A stretch of DNA of 64,000 bases from contig JAUNDV010000001.1 in assembly GCA_030525875.1 (NCBI GenBank), positions 62,001-126,000 of the forward strand. Direction: 5' to 3'. Of this stretch, positions 36,491-45,497 are shown in pieces. A model generated the notes under the pieces. That model worked only from the letters and a program-made list of their open reading frames with translations, was not told where the DNA came from and did no database searches. Both the position numbers and the translations under genes were made by a program. Each line of letters opens with the position of its first letter. Position 1 is the first letter of the stretch. This DNA comes from Eubacteriales bacterium (GTDB lineage: Bacteria > Bacillota > Clostridia > Lachnospirales > Lachnospiraceae).

Positions 36491-36561
36491 GGCGCAGTAG
36501 CCAAGCGGTAAGGCGTAGGTCTGCAACACCTTGATCACCGGTTCAAATCCGGTCTGCGCCT
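36491..36561 (+). tRNA. tRNA-Cys (anticodon GCA)
   Basis: A 71-nt cloverleaf with acceptor GGCGCAG/CTGCGCC, anticodon loop CTGCAAC (GCA) and T-arm CCGG/CCGG with TTCAAAT. The discriminator is U, an identity element of tRNA-Cys. CCA is not encoded. Confidence 0.95.
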
Positions 36562-36566
36562 CTATA

Positions 36567-36598
36567 AACCTCGAGAGAATATTCTTTCGGGGTTTTTT
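36567..36598 (+). terminator. Terminator of tRNA-Cys
   Basis: An AACCTCGAGAGAA/TTCTTTCGGGGTT hairpin with G-U pairs, followed by six Ts. Confidence 0.85.
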
Positions 36599-36687
36599 GT
36601 TATGTAAATTTTTGATAATGCATATTATGCACTTTTTCCTAATACACAAACAATTCTATGTGCTATAACTACAGTAAAGGTAGGGCA

Positions 36688-37722
36688 ATGAAAATGAAAA
36701 TAAATAAGATGAAAAATACAGTATTGTTAATATTTGCTTTTATATCTGCTGCATGTTTATGCGGATGCGGAAAAACTCAGTATGCAGATGGTGAAAATAT
36801 ACTTGAGGAGCTTCCAGAAGATAAAAAACTGGTTGTATATACCTCCCACAAAAAAGAAACCTATGAACCTGTGATTTCAGAGTTTGAAGAAAGAACAGGG
36901 ATATGGGTAGATGTTCATACTGGAGGAACGATGGAGCTTATGGAGAAAATAAGTTCTTCAGAAAATGAAGAGGCAGACATTATGTTTGGAGGCGGCGTAG
37001 AAAGCTACGAGGCCTTTAAGGCTTGTTTTGAGGCTTATAGCTGTAAGGAAAAGGATAAGATACAAGAAGAATTTAAAAACACTGAAAATATATGGACAGC
37101 ATTTACAGAGCTGCCAATTGTATTTATATATAATAAAAAGCTTGTATCTGAGGATATGGCTCCTAGAAGCTGGAATGAAATTTTAGAATTAAAGTGGACA
37201 GGTAAGATAGCCTTTGCAGATCCTCTTAATTCTGGAAGCAGCTGTACTGCACTTGAGACAATGCTTAAGGTTACAAATGATAGTGACATAATAGAGAAGT
37301 TCTACAATCAGCTTGCAGGAAGACAAAGTCCGGGATCAGGATATGTAATAGATGAGGTTTCAAAGGGCAGGGCACTTATAGGTATAACGCTTGAAGAAAC
37401 TGCACTTAAGGCTATAGATGCAGGAAAAGACATAGCAATAGTCTATCCTGAGGATGGAACCTCTGCCATACCTGACGGATGTGCAATTGTTAAAAATGCC
37501 CTTCATAAGGAAAATGCAAAACTGTTTATAGACTTTATTATAAGCAGCGATGTACAGAGACTAGCCTCGGAAAATTTATACAGAAGGTCAGTTAGACGAG
37601 ATATTGTAGATGAAAAAGAGAGTATAGATATTATTAATTTTAATATAAAAGAAGCAGTTTACGAGCAGAAGCAGATATTAGAGCTATGGAAAAAGCTTCG
37701 TACTGGAAGGGAGAAGAAGTGA
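36688..37722 (+). CDS. Binding lipoprotein of the Fe3+/AfuA type, likely co-sensor
   Basis: An extracellular solute-binding lipoprotein of 344 residues. The signal peptide ends in a lipobox near residues 20-27 (alternatives AAC or CGC). The mature part is a class II periplasmic-binding fold ('LVVYTSHKKETYEPVISEFE' at its start) related to ferric and sugar-phosphate binders. It is encoded directly before a YesM/YesN two-component pair, with its stop overlapping the kinase start. This resembles PgtC in the phosphoglycerate PgtCBA system, where the binding protein presents ligand to the kinase. I prefer ATG 36688 (AAAGG 7 nt upstream) over 36658. Confidence 0.82.
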   Translation: MKMKINKMKNTVLLIFAFISAACLCGCGKTQYADGENILEELPEDKKLVVYTSHKKETYEPVISEFEERTGIWVDVHTGGTMELMEKISSSENEEADIMFGGGVESYEAFKACFEAYSCKEKDKIQEEFKNTENIWTAFTELPIVFIYNKKLVSEDMAPRSWNEILELKWTGKIAFADPLNSGSSCTALETMLKVTNDSDIIEKFYNQLAGRQSPGSGYVIDEVSKGRALIGITLEETALKAIDAGKDIAIVYPEDGTSAIPDGCAIVKNALHKENAKLFIDFIISSDVQRLASENLYRRSVRRDIVDEKESIDIINFNIKEAVYEQKQILELWKKLRTGREKK

Positions 37723-39464
37723 AATCAGATAAGATTAAGTATTCATTTAGAAAAAAGCTTCTCCTTTGTTTTGTAATTTCATCTGTAATACCCATTGTGC
37801 TTTCCTGCATTTTCCTTATACAAAGTATGAAATTTAAGGTTCAGCTTGACTATACCAGAAGAAATAATGAAATGGTGGCTGTTATTGAAGATAAATTTTC
37901 AGAAACTTTTGCTGAAATCGAGGATATAGCGGGACAGTTTGCGGAAACAGCTTATATAAAAGAAGCGATGGAAAATAGCATCGTAGATAATAAGTATGTA
38001 TACAATAAACTGTACGATTTAAGTTCTGGACTAAGAGATAAAGCTATTTTCAGTATATATTCGGTAGAAGGAAAATGCCTTTATACTACAGGTAATACAG
38101 ATGAAGCAAAAAAACTTCCGAATTACTGCGGTATATTAAAAACCGCAAATACACATAGAGATAGCATGGTGGTAAGGAAGGAGCAGCACTATAGGTCTGA
38201 CGAAACTATCCTCTTGAGATCAGTAAAGGCCATTATAAATGAGCAGGACGAAATAGTTGGATATTTTTCTGCTGCCATGGGAGAAAGAGAATTAGAAAAT
38301 ATATTGAAGGGATGTTATAGCAGTAAGGACAAGCTTTATATTTTCAATGAATTTCTGGAACCTGTATATATGGCAGGGGTGCAGGATGAAGAAAATGTTA
38401 TAACGGAATTAAGGCATAGATATTTTACTGAAAATGATATCAATGGGCCACGTATGAATAAGACTGTAAGTATTGATGCCATAGAGGACTATGGCCTTTA
38501 TGTTTTGCTTGTAAGACCTGAAATATTTACAGGGGATATTACAAAGAGCATGTATATTGTTCTTGTTATTCTTGCTGTATTAAGCTTTATACTGTGTTTT
38601 GTGATAAGCAGCAAAATGAGCAAGAGGCTGTATGAACCGGTTGATATTTTAAACAAGGGAATGAGCAGAGTAAGAGAAGGTGATTTTGATGTAAGGCTGG
38701 TACCGGTAAGCGATGATGAACTAGGACAGCTTACAGATAATTTTAATGATATGGCACAGGATATAAAATCCTACATGGAGGAGCAGGTAAGGCAGCAGAA
38801 AAAGCTTAATGAAACAGAAACTGCCATGATGCAGGCTCAGCTTAATCCGCATTTCCTATACAATACGCTGGATACCATAAAATGGGCAGGTAAGGCCAAT
38901 GGATCAAACGAGGTTGCGATTCTTTCAACGAGACTTGCTAAAATCCTCAGGGTAAGCATATCAGAGGATAAGTTTATAAAACTGGAGGATGAGCTGAAGC
39001 TGGTTGAATATTATGCAGAGATTCAGGAAATCAGGTTTGAAGGACATTTTGTTATAGAGGACAGGATACCAGAGGAAATGAAGTCCTGTTATGTTCCAAA
39101 GCTTGTAATCCAGCCTATAGTCGAAAATTCTGTAATACATGGCTTTAAGGACAGTAACGGTGGAAAAGTTATTATTTCAGGAAGTATAGTTAAGGAAGAT
39201 TGCAAGGAAAAAATGCTTATAAATATTACTGATGATGGATGCGGAATCGATGAAGAGGTAATTGACAGACTTAACGATAAAAACAGCGAAAATATGAGGG
39301 GACACATAGGCTTCTATAATGTAAAGAATATTATAAACTTGAACTATGGAACTGAATATGGTGTTGTAATAGGAAAAAATGAGCCACAAGGAACAAGGGT
39401 TACAATAAGTATGCCAGTAGTAAGGGGAGGTGAAGACCATGTTCAGACTGATAGTAGCAGATGA
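37719..39464 (+). CDS. YesM-type sensor histidine kinase
   Basis: A 581-residue kinase with TM1 (about 13-33), an extracytoplasmic sensing domain of about 240 residues, TM2 (about 277-298), a HAMP domain, a His_kinase domain with acceptor His about 378 in 'LNPHFLYNTLD', and a HATPase domain with 'DDGCGI'. The start is GTG 37719, preceded by AAGGGAG and overlapping the previous stop as GTGA. The longer frame from 37686 overlaps the binding protein by 37 nt. It probably senses the ligand-loaded lipoprotein encoded upstream. Confidence 0.9.
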   Translation: MKSDKIKYSFRKKLLLCFVISSVIPIVLSCIFLIQSMKFKVQLDYTRRNNEMVAVIEDKFSETFAEIEDIAGQFAETAYIKEAMENSIVDNKYVYNKLYDLSSGLRDKAIFSIYSVEGKCLYTTGNTDEAKKLPNYCGILKTANTHRDSMVVRKEQHYRSDETILLRSVKAIINEQDEIVGYFSAAMGERELENILKGCYSSKDKLYIFNEFLEPVYMAGVQDEENVITELRHRYFTENDINGPRMNKTVSIDAIEDYGLYVLLVRPEIFTGDITKSMYIVLVILAVLSFILCFVISSKMSKRLYEPVDILNKGMSRVREGDFDVRLVPVSDDELGQLTDNFNDMAQDIKSYMEEQVRQQKKLNETETAMMQAQLNPHFLYNTLDTIKWAGKANGSNEVAILSTRLAKILRVSISEDKFIKLEDELKLVEYYAEIQEIRFEGHFVIEDRIPEEMKSCYVPKLVIQPIVENSVIHGFKDSNGGKVIISGSIVKEDCKEKMLINITDDGCGIDEEVIDRLNDKNSENMRGHIGFYNVKNIINLNYGTEYGVVIGKNEPQGTRVTISMPVVRGGEDHVQTDSSR

Positions 39465-40251
39465 TGAAAAATTTGTTCGTCAAGGAATAATTCGTGAAAC
39501 AGACTGGAAGGCACTTAATTGTGAGGTTGTTGCAGAAGCTGTTGACGGTCTTGATGCACTTGAAAAGATAAGAAAGTTTAAACCTGATTTTGCTATATGT
39601 GATATAAGGATGCCAAAGCTTAGTGGAATAGAAATGCTGAGGATACTTAGAAATGAAAATAATAAGATTCCTGTTATATTTCTTACCGCATATAATGAAT
39701 TTGACTATGCCGTTTCAGCATTAAAGCTATATGCATCTGATTATATTTTAAAGCCATTTGATGACGGGGAGCTGGAAGAGGCTGTCAAAAAGCTGGAGCT
39801 TAAGCTTGCTGAAAATGAGAAAGAACAAGGCAGGAGTGATAAAGAAAATAACAAACAAATACTTGGCTATGAATATCTTAAGCCAGAGCTTGATAAGTAC
39901 AAGGGCGCCTATACCAGAGAGGCCATAAAGTACATAATAGAACATGTAAATGAAAATGGAATCAGTATTAAACTTATAGCAGACAGTATAGGAATTAGCG
40001 AAGGACATCTGAGCCATATATTTAAAAAGGAAACGGGAGAAACTCTTGCTTCATATATTACTAAATGTAAGATAGATGCAGCAAAGCAAATGCTTGAGGA
40101 TTGCAGATACAAGGTATATGAGGTTGCAGAGCTGGTTGGATATAAGGATATATCTTATTTTTCAAGTACTTTTAAGAAACTTACAGGTATGAGCCCTATT
40201 GAATATCAGGAAAGGACGGTACAGGATAAAAGTACGGAATCATACAATTAA
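39439..40251 (+). CDS. YesN/AraC-type response regulator
   Basis: A 270-residue regulator: receiver domain with phospho-acceptor D55 ('FAICDIRMPK'), a linker, and a C-terminal AraC-type double HTH (about 165-265, 'IADSIGISEGHLSHIFKKE', 'VAELVGYKDISYFSSTFKK'). ATG 39439 follows GGAGG by 8 nt and lies inside the 3' end of the kinase gene, so the pair is coupled. The likely target is the transport operon that begins 148 bp downstream. Confidence 0.92.
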   Translation: MFRLIVADDEKFVRQGIIRETDWKALNCEVVAEAVDGLDALEKIRKFKPDFAICDIRMPKLSGIEMLRILRNENNKIPVIFLTAYNEFDYAVSALKLYASDYILKPFDDGELEEAVKKLELKLAENEKEQGRSDKENNKQILGYEYLKPELDKYKGAYTREAIKYIIEHVNENGISIKLIADSIGISEGHLSHIFKKETGETLASYITKCKIDAAKQMLEDCRYKVYEVAELVGYKDISYFSSTFKKLTGMSPIEYQERTVQDKSTESYN

Positions 40252-40399
40252 ATAAAGAAGAAAATAGAAATTAGCAGAAAAAACAAAGAAATAACAGGTT
40301 TACCCTCTGTTTTGGAAATATATATTTTTATAAAATATATACAACAGATAACGATTAGCGCATAAGATAATGTGCACAATATACAAAAGGAGGGAAACT

Positions 40400-41812
40400 A
40401 TGAAAAAAGGTATAGCATCATTACTGGTTGCTTCTATGCTGGTTATGAGTCTGGGAGCATGTGGAAAGAAAGCAGAGCCTACGGAGTCTTCAGCTCAGGA
40501 TGCTGCAACTAATACAGAAGTAGAGACAGAGGCTAAGGCTGAGGAACCTCAGGGAGAGCTCTCAGAGGTTGATAAGATTATTCTTGAGGCTGAGGGAATG
40601 AGCATGGAAGAGCTTGCAAAGAAGGCAATTGAGGAGTCAAATGGCAAGACCTTCTATGGTGTTGGAAATTCAAGCCGAGGCAAGACTGCACTTCCATTAT
40701 TTATTGAGTATCTTCAGTCAATTGATCCATCCTATAGCATGGAATATGAGTGGCAGCAGCCAAAGAACAATAAGATATTTGAGCAGCTTTCAGCAGACTC
40801 ACTTAAGGATCAGGGAACCTTTGCAATGACTCTTATACAGGACGGAAATCAGATTGAGTCAAAGATGGTGCAGACAGGAATCCTTAAGACCTTTATACCA
40901 AAGGAGTGGGCTGAGGCAAATGGAACATCAGCAGCAGAATATAATGGCTTCTTACCATTACAGACCTTAAATAAGGTATTTATGTATAACACAACAGGAG
41001 ATGTCAGGTTTACAAACTGCTGGGATTTCGTAGCGAAGGATGTACATCCATTATTCATGGACATTGATTCTGAAATCGTAGGAAAGAACTTCTTATACAT
41101 GCTTACAGCTGATAAATATGCAACTTACTTAAAGGATGCCTATGATGCACTTCCAGAGGATAAGAAGGCATATTTCCAGCCAGTAATAGAAGAGGTCAAG
41201 ACAGATGCAGAAGATTTGGGACTTGGAGAAAATGGAGCCTATGCGCTTGCATGGATTAAGCTTTGGGTAGAGAACTACAATGCACAGACAGATGATGGAC
41301 CTATCTGTAATACGCTTGTAACAGATTCAGCAACAGACCAGTCAGGATTGCTTGTTTATTCTAAGCTTCGTTCAGTTGAGGAATCAGCAGGTGTTTCACT
41401 TAATAACATCAATGTAGCTGCATACAATGATGGATATAAGGGAATCGGCGGATATGGCTACTGCCATTACCTCTTTGTAACAGATAATTCACCACTTCCA
41501 TGGACAGCATGTGCATTTATAGCATATATGACATGTACAGAGGATGGTTTCAGTGCATGGGGCAAGGATATGGGCGGATACTCATCTAACCCAGAGGTTG
41601 CAAAGGCTATAGAGGCAACATACCAGCACAGTAAAGGCGGTATGAATGAAGCTGGAGAAGTAGTATTTGATTGTAAGAACGATCGTGGCTATGACTGGTG
41701 GGTAAATGAAGGACAGCTTGTACTTGAGGATCCTGAATATTGCAGTTCAGTTGCATTTACAGTAGGAAGCTGGATCGAAATGCTTACAAAGTATAGTGAT
41801 GCTGCTAAGTAA
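40400..41812 (+). CDS. ABC transporter substrate-binding lipoprotein
   Basis: A 470-residue lipoprotein with lipobox LGAC (Cys about 21) and an acidic linker, then a large binding domain. The mature domain is longer than typical Fe3+-type binders (about 330 residues). It heads a binding protein-permease-ATPase operon and is followed by a stem-loop that probably sets its higher expression. AGGAGGG lies 6 nt before the ATG. The ligand is unknown; the associated HAD phosphatase makes a phosphorylated or phosphonate compound attractive, but this is inference. Confidence 0.85.
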   Translation: MKKGIASLLVASMLVMSLGACGKKAEPTESSAQDAATNTEVETEAKAEEPQGELSEVDKIILEAEGMSMEELAKKAIEESNGKTFYGVGNSSRGKTALPLFIEYLQSIDPSYSMEYEWQQPKNNKIFEQLSADSLKDQGTFAMTLIQDGNQIESKMVQTGILKTFIPKEWAEANGTSAAEYNGFLPLQTLNKVFMYNTTGDVRFTNCWDFVAKDVHPLFMDIDSEIVGKNFLYMLTADKYATYLKDAYDALPEDKKAYFQPVIEEVKTDAEDLGLGENGAYALAWIKLWVENYNAQTDDGPICNTLVTDSATDQSGLLVYSKLRSVEESAGVSLNNINVAAYNDGYKGIGGYGYCHYLFVTDNSPLPWTACAFIAYMTCTEDGFSAWGKDMGGYSSNPEVAKAIEATYQHSKGGMNEAGEVVFDCKNDRGYDWWVNEGQLVLEDPEYCSSVAFTVGSWIEMLTKYSDAAK

Positions 41813-41818
41813 GACTTG

Positions 41819-41858
41819 AATGGGGGTGTCGCAGACAAAATGCGGCACCTCATTTTAT
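41819..41858 (+). terminator. Intercistronic attenuator between binding protein and permease
   Basis: GGTGTCGCA (41825-41833) pairs with TGCGGCACC (41841-41849), outer AATG/CATT extends the helix, and TTTT follows. Position after the binding-protein gene is typical of partial terminators that lower permease and ATPase expression. Confidence 0.7.
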
Positions 41859-41908
41859 CTAAAGCTGTCAGGAAATGACAGTGTGAAATTTGTTGAGGAA
41901 GCTTATTT

Positions 41909-43744
41909 ATGGAACAGGTAAAAATAAAAAACAATAAAAACAATACTGTTTCTTTAAATAAAGTAAGAACATATTTTTCCAAACCGCAGAATATAATTCT
42001 TCTGCTGTTTGGAATCGTTCTTACTTTTACAACCTTTGCTCCGGTAGTAGCAATCGTCAGGGATACCATAATAATACATCCAGGAACCATAGATGCTCAT
42101 CTTACAGGTAAGGTAAGCGGATATACTCTGGTAAACTACATAGATTTGTTTACAAGCCGTCTTGCAAAGGCTAATTTATGGAGACCTCTTTTTAATACGG
42201 TAATGCTTGCCGTACTTACATGTGCAATTTCCATTTCTTATGGTGGTATATTTGCATTTCTTGTAACAAGAACAAACCTCAGATTTAAAAAGTACTTAAG
42301 CTCTATATTTATTTTTCCATATATCATGCCTCAGTGGACCTTGGCTGTAGTATGGCAAAATCTTTTTAACAGTAATACGGTTGTGGGAACATCCAATGGA
42401 CTTTTGGCATCTCTATTTGGAATACTGATGCCGAAGTGGTGGTGTCAGGGTTTGTTTCCGAGTGCTGTAGTGCTGGGACTGCACTATGCTCCGTTTGCAT
42501 ATATTCTGATAGGAGATATTTTCAGAAATATGGATTCAAATCTGGAGGAAGCAGCTACCATACTTAATACGCCAAAATGGAAGATAATGGGAAGAATTAC
42601 ACTTCCAATGGTCAAGCCTGCTATTCTTTCAACCATTTTGCTGGTATTTGGAAGTGCGATGGGAAGCTATCCTGTACCTCATTATCTAGGACTTACGACT
42701 TTGTCCACAAAGTATATTTCACTTAATTCAAAATATACCGGAGAAGCAAGTATACTAGCTATCATAATGATGATCTTTGGTGTACTCATTCTTACAATGA
42801 ACCAGATGAGTCTCAAGAGCAGAAAAAATTATACTACAGTTACAGGTAAGGCTGGTCAGCTGTCGAAGATAAACCTTGGCAGTTTTGGAAGAAGCTTCAT
42901 TGCTGTGATATTTATAATACTTACGTTCTTTACAAGTATTTTCCCTATATTTTCATTTGCACTCGAGACCTTCCTTCCAAATCCGGGAGACTACAGCTTC
43001 CTTTATACGGGAGATATGAGCAATCTCACCACAAAGTGGTGGCTTACAAATGAAAATATTACAGAGATGGGAATGTATGGACAAAAAGGAATACTTTATA
43101 ATGAAACTATTTGGAGTGCCTTTGGAGGAACCATGCTGGTTGCCGTAAGCTGTGCTCTGATAGCAGGAACTATAGGTATGCTCATCGGATATGCAGTGGC
43201 TAAAAATAGGAGAAGCAAATGGGCGAATTATGTTAACAGCGTTGCCTTCCTTCCATATCTTATGCCTTCAATTGCAGTTGGTGCAGCCTTCTTCATACTT
43301 TTCTCTAATGAAAAGGTAAACCTGTTTAATACATATACCTTACTTATCATTACAGGAACTATTAAATATATTCCATTTGCAAGCAGAAGTGCACTTAATT
43401 CCATGCTTCAGCTGAGCAATGAGATAGAGGAATCAGCAATAATACAGGATATTCCATGGTTTAAGAGAATGACAAGGATAATAATACCTATTCAGAAATC
43501 AGCAATAATAAATGGATATATGCTTCCGTTTATGACCTGCCTTAGAGAGCTTTCACTGTTCCTGCTGTTGTGTACCCAGGGATTTATACTTTCAACGACC
43601 TTGGATTACTTTGATGAGATGGGATTGTATGCATTTTCAAGTGCTATAAACCTTATCCTTATCATAACCATACTTGTGTTTAACACAATAGTGAATAAGC
43701 TTACAGGCACCAGTCTTGATGATGGAATAGGATCTGAGGATTAG
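41909..43744 (+). CDS. ABC transporter permease, two fused membrane domains (FbpB/AfuB type)
   Basis: A 611-residue permease with about 12 TM helices. Two copies of the cytoplasmic EAA loop are visible: 'EEAATILNTPKWKIMGRITLP' (about 211-231) and 'EESAIIQDIPWFKRMTRIIIP' (about 510-530). The fused organisation is that of ferric-iron and sugar-phosphate uptake permeases. One copy therefore makes the whole channel. GAGGAAG lies before the ATG and the ATPase gene follows 10 bp after the stop. Confidence 0.92.
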   Translation: MEQVKIKNNKNNTVSLNKVRTYFSKPQNIILLLFGIVLTFTTFAPVVAIVRDTIIIHPGTIDAHLTGKVSGYTLVNYIDLFTSRLAKANLWRPLFNTVMLAVLTCAISISYGGIFAFLVTRTNLRFKKYLSSIFIFPYIMPQWTLAVVWQNLFNSNTVVGTSNGLLASLFGILMPKWWCQGLFPSAVVLGLHYAPFAYILIGDIFRNMDSNLEEAATILNTPKWKIMGRITLPMVKPAILSTILLVFGSAMGSYPVPHYLGLTTLSTKYISLNSKYTGEASILAIIMMIFGVLILTMNQMSLKSRKNYTTVTGKAGQLSKINLGSFGRSFIAVIFIILTFFTSIFPIFSFALETFLPNPGDYSFLYTGDMSNLTTKWWLTNENITEMGMYGQKGILYNETIWSAFGGTMLVAVSCALIAGTIGMLIGYAVAKNRRSKWANYVNSVAFLPYLMPSIAVGAAFFILFSNEKVNLFNTYTLLIITGTIKYIPFASRSALNSMLQLSNEIEESAIIQDIPWFKRMTRIIIPIQKSAIINGYMLPFMTCLRELSLFLLLCTQGFILSTTLDYFDEMGLYAFSSAINLILIITILVFNTIVNKLTGTSLDDGIGSED

Positions 43745-43754
43745 GAGGGATTTT

Positions 43755-45383
43755 ATGCCAAAGATTGTTTTGGAAAATATAACAAAAAGATGGGGTAAGT
43801 TTTACGGAGTAGATAATCTCAGCTTAGTTATAGAGGATAATTCGTTTATTACACTTTTAGGTCCTTCAGGTTGTGGAAAGACTACCATACTAAGAATGAT
43901 AGCAGGACTTGAAACGCCTACGAGTGGAAAAATCAGTATTGGTGACAGAGTTGTATTTGACAGTGAAAATGGCATCAATGTTCCGGCTAATAAGAGAAAT
44001 GTTGGATTTTTGTTTCAAAACTATGCTCTCTGGCCAAACATGACCGTTTATCAGAATATTTCATTTGGATTGAGCAATGTAAAAAAGGAAATGCCTGTAT
44101 ATGATTTTGAAGCGATGAATATTTCTGAGGAAATGAATGCTATCAGGAATCCAAAGAAGCTTTCAGAACTGATAAATGAGAGTAAGGATAGAAATGGAAA
44201 AATAGATGAGGAGAAGGTATATCTTAAAATAATCGATGCCTACACTGTTTCAATATTTACAGCAAAGAAGATATATGGATTTGGAATACATACGGCAGAA
44301 AATCCTGAGAAAAAAGCAGCAGATGTCACGGACGGGCTCAGGTCAAAGCTGGATGGAATTATAAAGGCTCATGAAGCAAAGAATGAAAAGCTTGAGGATA
44401 ACTTTGCAGTATCAGTTGATGGAAAGGTAAAAACAGAGGTAAGAAAGCTTACAAAAGAAGAAATAGATAAAGCAGTAAGAAGAGTTTCAGCTATTGTTAA
44501 AATAGGAATGTTTATGAACAGATATCCTGCGGAGCTTTCAGGAGGACAGCAGCAAAGAGTGGCTATAGCAAGAACTCTGGCGCCTGAGCCATCAGTATTA
44601 TTTATGGATGAACCTCTTTCAAATCTGGATGCAAAGCTTAGACTTGAGATGCGTTATGAGCTTCAGAGACTTCATGTGGAAACCGGCAGTACCTTTGTAT
44701 ATGTAACTCATGACCAGATGGAGGCCATGACTCTTGCAACAAAGATATGTCTTGTTAATAATGGAGTACTTCAGCAGTATGATGCCCCACTTGATGTATA
44801 TAATAAGCCTATAAATACCTTTGCCGCAGATTTTGTAGGAAGTCCTTCTATAAATTTTGTTGAAGCTAAGGGTGTACAAAAGGCTGATGGAAGCTTTGAA
44901 TTTAAAATTTTTGACGAGCTTCCAGTGAGATTTATTCCAGATGCTGATATAAGTGTAGAAAGCTGGAGAGAAAAGACTACAGATGAAATTCTTAAGCATA
45001 ATTCAGAGGTAGTTGAAAAATCTAATAAGGATGAAAACTTTAGGTATCATATAGCGAAGGTAGAGGAAGAGGATTATAGCATTGAGGATGAACCAGAGAT
45101 AACAGACCAGGATTATGTTATAGGAATAAGACCTGAGTTTATTGAGGTATCGGAAAATAAGGGCATGAAGGCTGTTGTATATGGAGCGATGCCTACAGGA
45201 ATGGAATCAACGCTTAAATTCAGAGTTGGTGACTTCCTTATCACAGGAGTTGTTTTCGGAGGAATAACCTATAAGATTGGAACTGAGGTTAATATAGATA
45301 TAACGGGTAAAAATATTCTTCTATTTGACAGAAGAACAGGAAAAATGATCTGTTCAGGAAAGCTTGAACTGGAGCAAAAATAA
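43755..45383 (+). CDS. ABC transporter ATPase with about 120-residue insertion in the helical domain
   Basis: The ATP-binding subunit of the uptake system, 542 residues against about 350 for usual FbpC/PotA-type proteins. Walker A GPSGCGKT (36-43), Q-loop Q88, signature LSGGQ (261-265), Walker B LFMDEP (282-287) and H-loop H319 are intact. Q-loop and signature are 173 residues apart instead of about 50; the extra segment (about 110-235) is helical and charged. That subdomain contacts the permease coupling helices. A C-terminal TOBE region (about 340-540) is also extended by an acidic stretch. Confidence 0.93.
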   Translation: MPKIVLENITKRWGKFYGVDNLSLVIEDNSFITLLGPSGCGKTTILRMIAGLETPTSGKISIGDRVVFDSENGINVPANKRNVGFLFQNYALWPNMTVYQNISFGLSNVKKEMPVYDFEAMNISEEMNAIRNPKKLSELINESKDRNGKIDEEKVYLKIIDAYTVSIFTAKKIYGFGIHTAENPEKKAADVTDGLRSKLDGIIKAHEAKNEKLEDNFAVSVDGKVKTEVRKLTKEEIDKAVRRVSAIVKIGMFMNRYPAELSGGQQQRVAIARTLAPEPSVLFMDEPLSNLDAKLRLEMRYELQRLHVETGSTFVYVTHDQMEAMTLATKICLVNNGVLQQYDAPLDVYNKPINTFAADFVGSPSINFVEAKGVQKADGSFEFKIFDELPVRFIPDADISVESWREKTTDEILKHNSEVVEKSNKDENFRYHIAKVEEEDYSIEDEPEITDQDYVIGIRPEFIEVSENKGMKAVVYGAMPTGMESTLKFRVGDFLITGVVFGGITYKIGTEVNIDITGKNILLFDRRTGKMICSGKLELEQK

Positions 45384-45437
45384 TCACAGTAATGTCTTTA
45401 TTAACTTTACATAAAAACCTAAGGAACGTGTACTCTC

Positions 45438-45466
45438 TTGCAAGGAAAAGTGTATTACGATACAAT
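45438..45466 (+). promoter_or_regulatory. Putative promoter of the HAD gene
   Basis: TTGCAA (45438-45443), 17-bp spacer, TACAAT (45461-45466), 32 bp before the HAD start. The gene could be expressed alone as well as from the transport operon. Confidence 0.55.
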
Positions 45467-45497
45467 AGCTCTAATTATTGAAACCGGGAGCTTTAAT

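Noticed and set aside
36610-36640. Third copy of the LysR-type dyad before the binding-protein gene
   Set aside because: TGCATATTATGCA has the half-sites, but the spacing is 5 instead of 3 and the flanking elements of the shared block are missing.
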